A stretch of 64,000 bases of DNA from Longimonas halophila (GCF_002554705.1 NZ_PDEP01000007.1:1-64000), one strand, 5' to 3'; counted from the stretch's first letter, positions 36,495-46,386 are shown. A program made the numbers and translations. The notes: a model not told the origin generated them from the letters alone.

Positions 36495-37541
36495 TTACGA
36501 CCCTCCGAACCCGTACGAACCACGGCGCAGGAGCACCAGGAAGAACGGCACGCCGCAGAGCGCGGTGAGGATGCCAACGGGCAGTTCTTGCTCGGGCAAG
36601 ATGGTGCGGGCGGCCAGATCGGCCCACACCAGAAAGAGAGCGCCCCCAACGAACGAGAAGGGCACAACCCGTCGATGTCCCACGCCCACAACCAGCCGGA
36701 CGGCATGCGGCACAATGAGTCCGACGAACCCGATAGCCCCCGCCACGGCCACGAGGGCGCCGGTCATGAGCGCGGCCAGCAGGATGAGCGCGCGTTTTAA
36801 GCGTTCTACCGGAATGCCCAGATGGTAGGCCGACTCTTCGCCGATGAGCATGGCATCGAGTGGGCGCGCCAGCACGAGCAGAAAGGCGGTGCCTGCGACG
36901 GTGGTTGCAAGGGGCGGAATGAGTTCGCCCCACTGCGTGCCGCTGAGTGAGCCCAGCAGCCAGAACAGCACCGCCCGCAGTTTACCGGGATCGGGCGAGG
37001 AGAACGTGATAAACGACGTGACCGACGCCATCAGCGCCGACATGGCGACCCCGGCCAGGAGCAACCGTGCCACGCTCAGCCGCGTGCCGGTGTACGCCAC
37101 CAGGTAGACAATTCCGATGGCCAGCAGTCCACCCAGGAAAGCAGCAAGCGGCATCGACAGCGCCTGTCCCAGCACAGGGGGCAGCAGTCCCAGATAGAAG
37201 AGCGACGCTCCCGCCGAGGCCCCGCTGGAGATGCCCAAGATGTACGGCTCCGCGAGCGGATTGCGTACCAGCGCCTGCATGGCAACGCCTACCACGCTGA
37301 GTCCGCCCCCTACGAGCAGCGCCAGCAGCACGCGCGGCAGGCGCAACCCCCACACGATGCGCTCCGCTATCGGATCGGGCGATGCCAGTGCGGATGCGCC
37401 GCCGAATGCTTCCAGCACCCGATAGACGACCACATGGTAGGTCGTAGCAAACGAGATGTTGGTGCTGCCCAGTGAAAGCGCCATTCCCAGGGTGAAAAGC
37501 GTAGCTGCTGCGAGGCTGCTCCAACACAACGTGGTACGCAT
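36495..37541 (-). CDS. FecCD/BtuC-family ABC transporter permease
   Basis: 348-residue polytopic inner-membrane permease for cobalamin or iron-siderophore import. Conserved segments include PLAEPYILGISSGASAGA and, near the C-terminus, GALVAVAGAIGFVGLIVPHAVRL, followed by LPVGILTALCGVPFFLVLL. Nine to ten hydrophobic segments are visible. It follows the periplasmic binding-protein gene by 31 bp on the same strand. No ATPase gene is found after it; instead the tandem repeats begin. Confidence 0.93.
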   Translation of the reverse strand: MRTTLCWSSLAAATLFTLGMALSLGSTNISFATTYHVVVYRVLEAFGGASALASPDPIAERIVWGLRLPRVLLALLVGGGLSVVGVAMQALVRNPLAEPYILGISSGASAGASLFYLGLLPPVLGQALSMPLAAFLGGLLAIGIVYLVAYTGTRLSVARLLLAGVAMSALMASVTSFITFSSPDPGKLRAVLFWLLGSLSGTQWGELIPPLATTVAGTAFLLVLARPLDAMLIGEESAYHLGIPVERLKRALILLAALMTGALVAVAGAIGFVGLIVPHAVRLVVGVGHRRVVPFSFVGGALFLVWADLAARTILPEQELPVGILTALCGVPFFLVLLRRGSYGFGGS

Positions 37542-37572
37542 ATCAGGGGGCGTGGAAGGCTACACACAAGCG

Positions 37573-38523
37573 CTAAGGCAAACGGAGCGACGGCGGCGCG
37601 GGGAGTGCACGATCGTGATGCAGAAGCGTGGCGATGCGATACGCGCCCTGCACCACGCGCGGTCCGGGCCGCGACACGAGGTCTGCGTCCACAGTGTACA
37701 CACGGTCATTCTGAAGCGCCGGTACTACATCCCACGTAGGGTGCAGCCGCAGCAGGTGTTCGGTGGGCGCCTCGGCCTCGAACAGCCCAATGATCACGTC
37801 GGGGGCTTCTTGCAGCACGAACTCTTCGCTGAGCGTGGGGGCCGCGCTCTCGAAGTGATCGGTGATGCTTGTGCCGCCAGCGGCCTCGATGAGCGTGTGC
37901 ACGTAGCTGGGTCCACCAAACGCATAGAGCGTCTCATCGCCCACGAGCATCAGCACGCGGGGCCGAGGGACTGATTCTGTGGCGGTGCGCAGCGCATCAA
38001 AGGCCCGGCGCAGCGTGTCGGCGCGAGCCTGGGCGTCGGATTCGGTACGCATGAGCGTGCCCAGCGTCTCGATGCTGGTAAAGATGTCGTCCACGGCATC
38101 AAACGAGAAGAAGTAGGTGGGCACGCCCATCTGCGCGAGCGGATCGGCATCGCCGGGGCTGTTCACCTGGTCGGTGGCCAACACCAGATCGGGACTGTGC
38201 TGCACAAGGGCCTCGTAATCGACAGGTAGGGTTTGCACGCGAGGCAGCGTGTCGACCAACGCGGGGGGATAGTTATCAGAGACCGTAACCGCCCTCAGGC
38301 GGTCGGCTCCGCCTGCCGCCACAGCGAGCTCGGTGAGGTTGGGTGCCAGCGGCACCACGCGCTGCACCGTATCGGGCACCGCCACAGAGCGCCCCAGCGC
38401 GTCGGTCACGGTACGATCGGGCGCAGAAGCCGTGTCGCATCCTGCACCTGTTGCCAGGGCAAAGAGGAGCACTACGCCTGTCGCTAATGGAGCAAAACGA
38501 CACAACCGGAAAAAATCTCTCAT
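37573..38523 (-). CDS. BtuF/FepB-like ABC transporter substrate-binding lipoprotein
   Basis: 316 residues from ATG 38523. A signal segment ends in ATGAGCD (lipobox Cys near residue 28), then a class III helical-backbone binding protein with the family pattern VTDALGRSVAVPDTVQRVVPLAPNLTEL and YFFSFDAVDDIFTSIETLG. It should bind vitamin B12 or a ferric siderophore and hand it to the adjacent permease. Which ligand is unclear. I looked for a cobalamin riboswitch upstream (38524-38652) and did not find one. An ATG 21 bp upstream (38544) is possible. Confidence 0.88.
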   Translation of the reverse strand: MRDFFRLCRFAPLATGVVLLFALATGAGCDTASAPDRTVTDALGRSVAVPDTVQRVVPLAPNLTELAVAAGGADRLRAVTVSDNYPPALVDTLPRVQTLPVDYEALVQHSPDLVLATDQVNSPGDADPLAQMGVPTYFFSFDAVDDIFTSIETLGTLMRTESDAQARADTLRRAFDALRTATESVPRPRVLMLVGDETLYAFGGPSYVHTLIEAAGGTSITDHFESAAPTLSEEFVLQEAPDVIIGLFEAEAPTEHLLRLHPTWDVVPALQNDRVYTVDADLVSRPGPRVVQGAYRIATLLHHDRALPAPPSLRLP

Positions 38524-38652
38524 TTTTACGAACAACTGAAACATCGAAATGTAAACTTTGCAGTTATCATAATCTCTTAATCCTTCCCGTGCACGTCTTG
38601 ACGGGTAATCGTACTACGTTAGTGTCTTTTTCTCCCTCTTTTGGTGTCCGCT

Positions 38653-40035
38653 ATGCAGAAGCGTGTCTTTATTGTTGACGACGAACCGAAGATTGGTACG
38701 TTATTTACCAATGTACTGGAGCGCGACGGCTATCATGTCGAGGCGTTTGTGAATCCCGTACGCATGCTGGATGAACTCGGCGACCGGGAGCCTCCAGATG
38801 TCATTCTCGCCGATATGATGATGCCAGAAATGACGGGTGTGGAGCTCCTCGACGCCCTGAATGAACGCGAGGTGGGCGTGCCGGTCATCATCATGACGGC
38901 GCATTCGTCGGTGCAGACGGCGGTCGAGGCCATGCGGCAGGGAGCCTTTCACTACCTGCAGAAGCCGGTGAACCTCGAAGAGATGCGCGCGCTGCTCGAA
39001 AAGGCCATCGACCTGTATGGCGCACAGCAGGAGCTGGACGAGATTAAGGAGAAGCAGCAGGCCGAGTATCCCATTTCGGGTATCCTGGGCGAGAGTGATC
39101 CGATTGTGCAGGTACGCGAAACCATCCAGACGCTGACCGGCGCATCCAATACCACCGTGCTGTTTTCGGGCGAAACGGGCACGGGCAAGAACCTGGCCGC
39201 ACAGACGCTGCACTACAACTCGGCCCGCTCACGCGAAGCGTTTACCGAGATCAACTGCGCAGCCCTGCCCGACAACCTGCTCGAAGCTGAGCTCTTTGGC
39301 TACGAAAAGGGCGCCTTCACCGACGCAAGCAACGCCAAGCCCGGCATGTTCGAGATTGCCGACGGCGGCACGCTCTTCCTCGACGAAATCGACTCAATGA
39401 GTCTGGCCCTGCAGGCGAAGCTGCTCTCCTTTCTGGAAAGCCGCACGTTTCGGCGCCTGGGCGGCGTCGAGGACCGCACCGTGAACACGCGCGTGCTCTG
39501 CGCTACTAACGCGGATCTGGAGAGCAGCGTCAAGGACAAAACCTTTCGCAAAGACCTTTTCTTCCGCATCAACGTGGTAAACGTGAAGATGCCTGCGCTT
39601 CGGCACATGGAGCGCGATGTCATGATCATTGCGGATTCGCTGATCGATCGCTTCAACAACGAACTGAAGCGCAACGTGCAGGGGTTCACCGAAGATGCCG
39701 AGGCCAAGATGCTCGATCATATGTGGCCCGGCAACGTGCGCGAGCTACGCAACGTGCTGGAGCGCGCGATGATCTTCGCCCAAGACGTCCGCATCACCGC
39801 CGAGGACCTGACGCTGGCGCCCCCCAGCCAGATTGGCGATGTGCACGGCACCGCCGGCGCGTTTCAGTTTCCGCTCGGACGCACCATCGAGGACCTGGAG
39901 AAGGCGTATATCTTGCGCACCCTGCAGACCCGCGATGAAAGCTACGCCAGCATCGCGGATTCGCTGGGCATCTCCAAAAAAACGCTGTGGGACAAACGCA
40001 AGCGCTATAACCTCGACGAACAGGTGGAGCGGTAA
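38653..40035 (+). CDS. Sigma-54-dependent response regulator (NtrC/AtoC type)
   Basis: 460 residues from ATG 38653. The receiver domain has D54 in ILADMMMPEM and Lys in YLQKPVN. The AAA+ domain shows Walker A GETGTGKN near 171 and EAELFGYEKGAFTDAS, where the sigma-54 contact loop reads GAFTDA instead of the canonical GAFTGA; LFLDEIDSM is Walker B. A C-terminal Fis-type helix-turn-helix closes it (YASIADSLGISKKTLWDKRKRY). It should drive RpoN-dependent transcription when phosphorylated. No histidine kinase gene is adjacent. Confidence 0.95.
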   Translation: MQKRVFIVDDEPKIGTLFTNVLERDGYHVEAFVNPVRMLDELGDREPPDVILADMMMPEMTGVELLDALNEREVGVPVIIMTAHSSVQTAVEAMRQGAFHYLQKPVNLEEMRALLEKAIDLYGAQQELDEIKEKQQAEYPISGILGESDPIVQVRETIQTLTGASNTTVLFSGETGTGKNLAAQTLHYNSARSREAFTEINCAALPDNLLEAELFGYEKGAFTDASNAKPGMFEIADGGTLFLDEIDSMSLALQAKLLSFLESRTFRRLGGVEDRTVNTRVLCATNADLESSVKDKTFRKDLFFRINVVNVKMPALRHMERDVMIIADSLIDRFNNELKRNVQGFTEDAEAKMLDHMWPGNVRELRNVLERAMIFAQDVRITAEDLTLAPPSQIGDVHGTAGAFQFPLGRTIEDLEKAYILRTLQTRDESYASIADSLGISKKTLWDKRKRYNLDEQVER

Positions 40036-40055
40036 GGATTCCGTAACAAAACACC

Positions 40056-40083
40056 GTAGGGACACGACGCGCCGTGTCCCTAC
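40056..40083. repeat. Perfect palindromic repeat GTAGGGACACG-N6-CGTGTCCCTAC
   Basis: An 11-bp perfect inverted repeat (40056-40066 and 40073-40083) around ACGCGC, 20 bp after the sigma-54 activator stop and between convergent genes. The same arms bound the 30357-30592 element. It may also serve as a terminator for the activator gene, although no U run follows. Confidence 0.8.
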
Positions 40084-40108
40084 CGGGTCTACGAAACGTA
40101 TGGATGCC

Positions 40109-40738
40109 TTATCCCGCGTACTTCACCGAGCAGCCGTAGGGCGGAGCGGTCTTGGTCGGCACCTCCTCACCGTTCATCGCAGCGTCAAGCGCCTCAACCA
40201 CGTAATTCGTGGCCTCGTCAATGTCATCCACGTTCGTTGACGGAATGCTGTCGATGCCGCCTTTGTAGATGAGCGTGCCTTCGGGATTGATGACGTACAT
40301 GTGCGGCGTCGTCTGCGCCCCGTACATCTGGCCGACGGTGCCCTCTGGATCCATCAAGATAGCATCTTGCTGACCACCTTCCTGTTCATTTCGCGCGTTC
40401 ATTTCATCGGGCGGAAAGTGGCCTTGTGTGCCCGGTGCCGAGGATACGATCGAAAGCCACACCACGCCGTCCTCGCGATACGTTTCCTGGAGGCGCGGCA
40501 TCTCACCGCTTCCGTAGAACTTGCCCACAAACGGGCAATCAAAGTTCAGCCATTCGAGCACGACGTACTCTCCCTCAAAATCGGAGAGGCTGTGCTCGTT
40601 GCCATTGGTGTCGGTCAGGGTGAAATCGGGAGCAGGTGCATCTACCTCCGGGTCGTCGACCGGCTCGGCGTGAAAGGCAAGCGTGCCACCCGCAATGAGC
40701 AGCAGCGCGAGGGCGGTGGTCCACAGAGAACGAGTCAT
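40109..40738 (-). CDS. Thioredoxin-fold redoxin (AhpC/TSA-like), exported
   Basis: 209 residues with an N-terminal signal sequence (MTRSLWTTALALLLIAGG) and a peroxiredoxin/redoxin domain: APDFTLTDTNGNEHSLSDFEG, then LNFDCPFVGKFYGSG with a single active-site Cys rather than CxxC, and ending APPYGCSVKY. Related Bacteroidota proteins carry the same DCPF motif. Predicted periplasmic thiol oxidoreductase or peroxidase. It lies 100 bp downstream of the DsbD-like gene on the same strand, a plausible partnership in periplasmic redox control. Confidence 0.85.
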   Translation of the reverse strand: MTRSLWTTALALLLIAGGTLAFHAEPVDDPEVDAPAPDFTLTDTNGNEHSLSDFEGEYVVLEWLNFDCPFVGKFYGSGEMPRLQETYREDGVVWLSIVSSAPGTQGHFPPDEMNARNEQEGGQQDAILMDPEGTVGQMYGAQTTPHMYVINPEGTLIYKGGIDSIPSTNVDDIDEATNYVVEALDAAMNGEEVPTKTAPPYGCSVKYAG

Positions 40739-40838
40739 GGGTGTGTTGGGGATTGGTTTCGAGAGAACGAAGCAGGGGGTTGCGTTGCGTTATGCAATTC
40801 GCAGGCAAGCGCAGTATCCGTCGCGCTACAGATCCGCC

Positions 40839-43052
40839 TTACGGACGCTCGCTTGCAAGTTCAGGATTGTCGTTTCGTGTGTCGGGTAACTCATTCAGCG
40901 CATCCATCACGATCTGAGGCGTAAGCACTTCGGGTAGGAGGACCGGGTCGCTGCCATCGCCGGGGTAGAGCACGTACAGCGGCACGCCGCTGCGGTTGAA
41001 CTTGGACAGCGCCTGGGTGATCTCGTCGTTGCGGTTGGTCCAGTCGGCGCGTACCAGATGCACGCCTTTGTCATCAAACGCCTGCTGCACGGATTCGGTG
41101 CTGAGCGTGGTGCGCTTGTTGACCTGACAGGTGAGGCACCACGCTGCCGTAAAGTCGATGAACACGGGCGTGCCCTCGTCGCGAACGGCATCGACCTGCT
41201 CGGTGGAGAACGACTGCCAGTTTGCATCAGTGGGTTGAGTGGATGCAGAGGCCGGTGCTCCGGTGCCTGCACCCAGCAGCGCCAGCGCCAGTGCGCCTGC
41301 CACCACGGTCGTGACCACCGCGCGGGAGGCCATCCAGGTGCGGCCCTCCACCTGCATCGCGGGCCAGCGGCCCAGCACCCAGCCGGCCAGGCCCAGCAGC
41401 AAGAACGCACCCAGCAGCAGCGCCACGCCATCGATGCTTACCTGCTGCCCAAAGACCCACACGAGCCAGAGGGCCGTGGCGAACATCGGGAAGGCCAGCA
41501 GCTGCTTCATCGTCTCCATCCACGGACCCGGTTTGGGCAGGCGGTTCAGCAGTGCCGGGACCGACGATAGCACCACGTAGGGCGCGGCCATGCCTACGCC
41601 GAGCGCCGTAAAGATGCTCATCGCCTCCACCGCCGACATCGTGAGCGCCACGCCCAGCGCTGCGCCCATGAGCGGAGCGGTGCACGGCGTAGCCACAATG
41701 GTCGCCAGCACACCCGTCAGGAACGACTCGCTGTAGCCCGACGCCTTCTGCTGTGCCGTGCCGCCGACGGAGGTCAGGCGCGTGCCCAGCTCAAACAGCC
41801 CCGACAGGTTCAGCCCAATCCCCACAAAGAGCAGCGCCATCAGCGCGATGAAGCCGGGCGATTGCAGCTGAAAGCCCCAGCCAATCTGCTCACCCGCCGC
41901 GCGCAGCGCCAGCAAGAGCCCCGCCAACACCCAAAACGAAACAACCACGCCCGCGGCAAAGAGTCCGCCGTGGCGACGCATGATGCGGGGCTGCTCACCA
42001 GATTTCTTGGCAAACCCCAAAATCTTCAGCGAGATAACGGGAAAGACGCACGGCATCAGGTTCAGGAGCAACCCGCCAATGAATGCAAAGCCCAGCGCGC
42101 CCCAGAGCGACAGGCTTGTGCTCGACGCGCCCGTTCCGGCTTCGGACAAGGCCGACAGGTCGCCGGTGAACTCGCCTTCAAGCGGAGCATCTACGGCCAG
42201 GGCGGGATGCGGGCGATCCGACATGCTCCACGAGAAGCCGTCGGGCCCCAGCAGCACGCCGCGCAAGGACTCGGTGGAGCCGTCGGCGTACTCAGAGGCT
42301 TGCAGCGCCAGGTAGCGCGTGTCGCCATCGCGCATGACGGGCTGCGGCGCGGTGTTCGAGATGGTGCGCTTCTCGCCCGGAATGAAGCGCACGCCCTCGT
42401 CAGGGAGGTCGTCGCCTTCAAGTTCCAGCACGAAGCTACCATCGCTGCGGTATGCCTGCACAGACACGCCCTCTGCCGGACGCGGATGCTGAGCGCGTGC
42501 TTGTGCGAATGCATCGTCCCATTCGGCATCAGGTGTCGCATCCGCATCCACCGAAAGCGTGGTTTCGAGATCGGCATGCGCGGGCAGGCAGATGTCCTCG
42601 CAGATGAGCCAGTCACCGCGTCCAGCAAGCGTGACCTCGGTACCGGACTCCAGGTCATCCGGCGGGGTGATGTCCACCAGGAGCATGATCTCACCGGAGT
42701 AGCCGTACGTAACGAGCGGACCTTCTTCTTTCACCGTAGGATGCGGCCACTGGATCTCGCCCGCCGAGAAGCCCTCGGGCAGATTCCAGTCGATGCTGCT
42801 GGCCATGCCCGAGTCGCCGGCGTTCTTCCAGTAGCTGTGCCAACCGTCGTCCATCTGCAGATGCATCGCCACGGTAAACGGCTCGCCGGGGGCAATCGTC
42901 TCCACCTCGCTCACGAGCGCAGCCTCGCTGTGCGGACTGGGATCGTCGCTCGGCTGTGCGGTCGCGGATGCCCAAGGCGTTAGCATCCACAGGAGCAGCA
43001 GCACGCCGAATCCGACCGTGCGAGGCAGGGGGGACACATGGTTCTGTTTCAT
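40839..43052 (-). CDS. DsbD-family protein-disulfide reductase (ScsB-like)
   Basis: 737 residues from ATG 43052 (MKQNHVSPLPRTVG), an N-terminal signal. Order: DsbD alpha-like periplasmic domain (about 40-300), eight or more membrane segments (starting GALGFAFIGGLLLNLMPCVFPV, with paired cysteines further on in ATIVATPCTAPLMG), then a C-terminal thioredoxin domain with active site WCLTCQVNK. It moves electrons from cytoplasmic thioredoxin to periplasmic thiols. The open frame continues upstream to 43208 with no family residues. Likely donor for the neighbouring redoxin. Confidence 0.9.
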   Translation of the reverse strand: MKQNHVSPLPRTVGFGVLLLLWMLTPWASATAQPSDDPSPHSEAALVSEVETIAPGEPFTVAMHLQMDDGWHSYWKNAGDSGMASSIDWNLPEGFSAGEIQWPHPTVKEEGPLVTYGYSGEIMLLVDITPPDDLESGTEVTLAGRGDWLICEDICLPAHADLETTLSVDADATPDAEWDDAFAQARAQHPRPAEGVSVQAYRSDGSFVLELEGDDLPDEGVRFIPGEKRTISNTAPQPVMRDGDTRYLALQASEYADGSTESLRGVLLGPDGFSWSMSDRPHPALAVDAPLEGEFTGDLSALSEAGTGASSTSLSLWGALGFAFIGGLLLNLMPCVFPVISLKILGFAKKSGEQPRIMRRHGGLFAAGVVVSFWVLAGLLLALRAAGEQIGWGFQLQSPGFIALMALLFVGIGLNLSGLFELGTRLTSVGGTAQQKASGYSESFLTGVLATIVATPCTAPLMGAALGVALTMSAVEAMSIFTALGVGMAAPYVVLSSVPALLNRLPKPGPWMETMKQLLAFPMFATALWLVWVFGQQVSIDGVALLLGAFLLLGLAGWVLGRWPAMQVEGRTWMASRAVVTTVVAGALALALLGAGTGAPASASTQPTDANWQSFSTEQVDAVRDEGTPVFIDFTAAWCLTCQVNKRTTLSTESVQQAFDDKGVHLVRADWTNRNDEITQALSKFNRSGVPLYVLYPGDGSDPVLLPEVLTPQIVMDALNELPDTRNDNPELASERP

Positions 43053-43337
43053 GGGGATACGCAGCTTTGGAGCAGTACCGGTTGGGCGTCTCATTACGAT
43101 GCACAGGAGCTTCGGTTCAGGGCCGTGTTGTGGCTGCACGGCGTGAGTGCATGAATCGACGGTTCGTCGCATCGGCGATGTTCGCATCAAGGGGATGGGG
43201 TGCTCCATCTGCTCGTTGCATCACCCCACGACGCCATAATCTCGTGACGGCGCGGCGTTGGGGAGGCTGCCGTTCGCATTTCAGCGCGTGCCGCGTTATG
43301 ATGAAGGCATCCACCGTTTGTCTTCCCACCCGCCTTC

Positions 43338-45374
43338 ATGCTTATGCGCCGTCTGGGTCTGCTACTCATCGTTCTGTTTATTCCTGTTCTTGCGGATGCA
43401 CAGGATACCTCCTTCAGTCGCATGGATGTATTCGACCTCGAATGGGTTGCCAGTCCGCAGATATCGCCCGATGGCGCGCACATCGTCTACGAGCGGCGGG
43501 GCATGGACGTGATGGAGGACCAGCGCACCTCCAAACTCTGGCTGATGGAAGCCGACGGCTCCAATCACGTGAAGCTCACCGACCGCGACGTGAGCGAGTC
43601 CAGTCCGCGCTGGTCGCCCGACGGCTCGCAGATTGCCTACATCGGCGGCACCGAAGACGACGGCGCGCAGATCTTCATCCACACGCTGGAGCCGCGATCG
43701 AATGTGCAGCACACCCAGCTCGACAACAGCCCGAGCGGACTCGCATGGAGCCCCGATGGCACGCACCTGTCCTTCACGATGCACGTAGACGCGGAGGCGC
43801 CGCAACTGGTAGAACCACCTGAGGCCCCCGAAGGCGCCGACTGGGCCGATCCGCCCCGCGTCGAAAACCGCCTGAACCACGAACAAGACGGCAGCGGCAT
43901 CCGCCCGTTTGGGCACACGCACCTCTTCGTCGTCCGTGCCGATGCCAACGGCGGTCCACCACGCCAGCTTACCGATGGCGACTACGACCACTCCGGTCCA
44001 GCAGCCTGGACGGCGGACGGCAGCGCGCTTATCGTATCCGGCAATCGCCACGACGATGCCGAGCGCGAATACCGCAACAGCGAACTCTACCGCGTCGCGC
44101 TCAACGACGGCAGCATCACGCCGCTCACCGACCGCTTTGGTCCCGACTACGCGCCCCGCACCTCCCCAGACGGCGAAACCATTGCCTACCTCGGCTACGA
44201 CGACGAGGTGCAGACGTACCAGCTCACGCGACTCTACACCATGAACCCCGACGGCTCGGACGTGCAGGCGGTGGATACCGGGCTGGAGCGCTCCATCAAC
44301 AGCTTTGTGTGGGATGAAGAGGGCACCGGCTTCTACGTACAGTACGACGACGAGGGCGTGTCGCACCTCGCCCACATCGCCGCCGATGGCACAGTCACCG
44401 ACGCCGCCACCGACCTGGGCGGCACCGCCGTGGGACGCCCCTACACCGGCAGCGCCGACTTCTCGGTGGCCGATGACGGCACCATTGCCATAAATCAGAG
44501 CAGTCCGTATCGCCCCGCCGAACTTGCTGTTACCGCGCGCAGCCAGGACGCCACCCGCCTCACCGACCTGAACGGGGCGCTCATGGAGCAGCGCACGCTG
44601 GGTCAGGTGGAGGCGATGCGCTACACCTCGACCGAAGACGGACGCGAGCTTCAGGGCTGGGTCGTTACGCCCCCGGATTACGATCCCGACCGCACGTATC
44701 CGCTCCTGGTCGAAATCCACGGCGGGCCCATTGGGCATTACGGACCGCACTTTGCACCGGAGATCCAGCTCTATGCCGCAGCCGGCTATGTGGTGTTCTA
44801 TCCGAACGCGCGCGGCAGCACCAGCTACGGCGCCGAGTTCGGCAACCTGCTCAAGAATGACTTCTCGGGCGGCGAGTATCAGGACATCATGGATGGCGTG
44901 AATGAGCTGGTCGAGGACGGCACCGTCTCCGAGGACAGCCTCTACGTTACGGGCGGAAGCGCAGGAGGCACCTCCGCCGCATGGATTACCGGCCAGACCG
45001 ACCGCTTTCAGGCTGCCGCCATCCAGAAGCCGGTTATCAACTGGATCAGCAAAACCCTCGCAGCCGACAACTACTACGCGTACGCCAATTATCGCTATCC
45101 GGGCCAGCCGTGGCAGAACCCGATGGACTACTGGGACGTCTCGCCCATATCGCTGATGGAGTCGGTGAACACGCCCTCGCTCGTCATTGTGGGGCAGGAA
45201 GACCTGCGTACGCCCACGTGGGAGGCCAAGCAGTGGTACCATGGCCTCAAGCTGCGCGGCGTGGACGCGATGTACGTCGAGATGCCCGGCTCCTACCACT
45301 TCATCGCGAACCGTCCGAGCCAGCTCATCAGCAAGGTCGACCACGTGCTGGCCTGGTTCGAGCGGTATCGATAG
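43338..45374 (+). CDS. S9-family prolyl oligopeptidase (TolB-like propeller plus hydrolase), secreted
   Basis: 678 residues with signal peptide (MLMRRLGLLLIVLFIPVLADAQ). The N-terminal beta-propeller carries repeated WD40-like strips (SPDGAHIVYERR, RWSPDGSQIAYIGG, AWSPDGTHLSFTM). A C-terminal alpha/beta hydrolase follows with nucleophile Ser in VTGGSAGGTSAAW, acid in VGQEDLRTPT and catalytic His in MPGSYHFI. Normal length for S9C-type acylaminoacyl or dipeptidyl peptidases. Secreted or outer-membrane peptidase for peptide scavenging is inferred. Followed 38 bp later by the MBL hydrolase gene. Confidence 0.93.
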   Translation: MLMRRLGLLLIVLFIPVLADAQDTSFSRMDVFDLEWVASPQISPDGAHIVYERRGMDVMEDQRTSKLWLMEADGSNHVKLTDRDVSESSPRWSPDGSQIAYIGGTEDDGAQIFIHTLEPRSNVQHTQLDNSPSGLAWSPDGTHLSFTMHVDAEAPQLVEPPEAPEGADWADPPRVENRLNHEQDGSGIRPFGHTHLFVVRADANGGPPRQLTDGDYDHSGPAAWTADGSALIVSGNRHDDAEREYRNSELYRVALNDGSITPLTDRFGPDYAPRTSPDGETIAYLGYDDEVQTYQLTRLYTMNPDGSDVQAVDTGLERSINSFVWDEEGTGFYVQYDDEGVSHLAHIAADGTVTDAATDLGGTAVGRPYTGSADFSVADDGTIAINQSSPYRPAELAVTARSQDATRLTDLNGALMEQRTLGQVEAMRYTSTEDGRELQGWVVTPPDYDPDRTYPLLVEIHGGPIGHYGPHFAPEIQLYAAAGYVVFYPNARGSTSYGAEFGNLLKNDFSGGEYQDIMDGVNELVEDGTVSEDSLYVTGGSAGGTSAAWITGQTDRFQAAAIQKPVINWISKTLAADNYYAYANYRYPGQPWQNPMDYWDVSPISLMESVNTPSLVIVGQEDLRTPTWEAKQWYHGLKLRGVDAMYVEMPGSYHFIANRPSQLISKVDHVLAWFERYR

Positions 45375-45412
45375 CCGCCTCCTTACCCGTTTATCTTCTT
45401 TCTTTTTTGGAC

Positions 45413-46339
45413 ATGCCTATGCTCTCCCGACGCTCCTTCCTCCGCATCGCCAGCGCCAGTGCCGCCACGCTGCCGTTTTTACCTTCGCTGCTCCGAGCCG
45501 GTCCCTCTACGCTGCAGGCCGCTGATTTTGAGACGCTCCGCCGGGGCGTGGGCACCTTCACGGCCCGAGGCGGCACCATCAGATGGCTCGTGCGCGATGG
45601 CGCTGTGGTCGTGATCGACTCGCAGTTTCCGGATGCCGCCCAGACCTGCTGGAACGACCTGCCCGAGCGCGAGGGACAGTCGCTCGATCTGTTCATCAAC
45701 ACGCACCACCACGGCGATCATACCGCTGGCAACGGCGTGTTTGCCGAGCACACCGACCGGCTCGTGGCTCACGCAAACGTCCCCGACTTGCAACGCGAAG
45801 CAGCCAACGAGGGCGAAGCCGAAAGCCTGACGTATCCCACGGAAACCTATACCGATACGTGGTCGGAGTCCATCGGCGATGAGACGATTCGCCTGCATCA
45901 CAATGGACCGGCGCATACGGGCGGAGACACCGTGATTCACTTCGAGGAGGCCAACGTAGCGCACGTCGGCGATCTGGTGTTCAACCGCGTGTATCCCTTC
46001 ATCGACATCGACGGCGGCGCACTGACGACGAACTGGATCAGCACCCTCGAAACCCTCCACGACACGTTCGACGACGACACCATCGTGATTCACGGCCACG
46101 GCGCGCCCGATGCCGGAATCACGGGCGGACGCGAGGACCTGCTCGTGATGCGCGACTTCCTGGCGGGACTCAACGAGTTTGTAGCGCAGGCGCTCGAAGA
46201 GGGGCAATCCATCGACGAGATTGCCGACCAAGAGCAGCTGCCGGGCTTTGAGGAGTACGCCCGCGAAGATTGGCCGCTCCCGCTGGAGGCGTGCCTGCGT
46301 GCCGTGCATCGCGAGCAAACCGGCGGGGGGAACGCCTAA
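45413..46339 (+). CDS. Tat-exported metallo-beta-lactamase-fold hydrolase
   Basis: 308 residues. Start ATG 45413 (MPMLSRRSFLRIASASAA), with a twin-arginine motif RRSFLR; an ATG six bases later is equally possible. The MBL metal motif NTHHHGDHTAGNGVF (HxHxDH) lies near residue 98, with later GPAHTGGDTVIHF and ending in helical segments. Predicted periplasmic zinc hydrolase. Closest general type is the class B3/QuiP-like or glyoxalase II-like group; substrate unknown. Between the S9 peptidase and S1/P1 nuclease genes. Confidence 0.88.
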   Translation: MPMLSRRSFLRIASASAATLPFLPSLLRAGPSTLQAADFETLRRGVGTFTARGGTIRWLVRDGAVVVIDSQFPDAAQTCWNDLPEREGQSLDLFINTHHHGDHTAGNGVFAEHTDRLVAHANVPDLQREAANEGEAESLTYPTETYTDTWSESIGDETIRLHHNGPAHTGGDTVIHFEEANVAHVGDLVFNRVYPFIDIDGGALTTNWISTLETLHDTFDDDTIVIHGHGAPDAGITGGREDLLVMRDFLAGLNEFVAQALEEGQSIDEIADQEQLPGFEEYAREDWPLPLEACLRAVHREQTGGGNA

Positions 46340-46386
46340 ACTCGGCCTCCCCCGTCCTGATTTTTCGACCCTCCCATACGTTCCGC

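Noticed and set aside
38524-38652. Cobalamin riboswitch ahead of BtuF
   Set aside because: No B12-box or matching helices were found in the 129 bp upstream.
43362-45344. 660-codon frame antisense to the S9 peptidase
   Set aside because: Low-complexity valine- and glycine-rich shadow; the plus strand has all S9 catalytic motifs.
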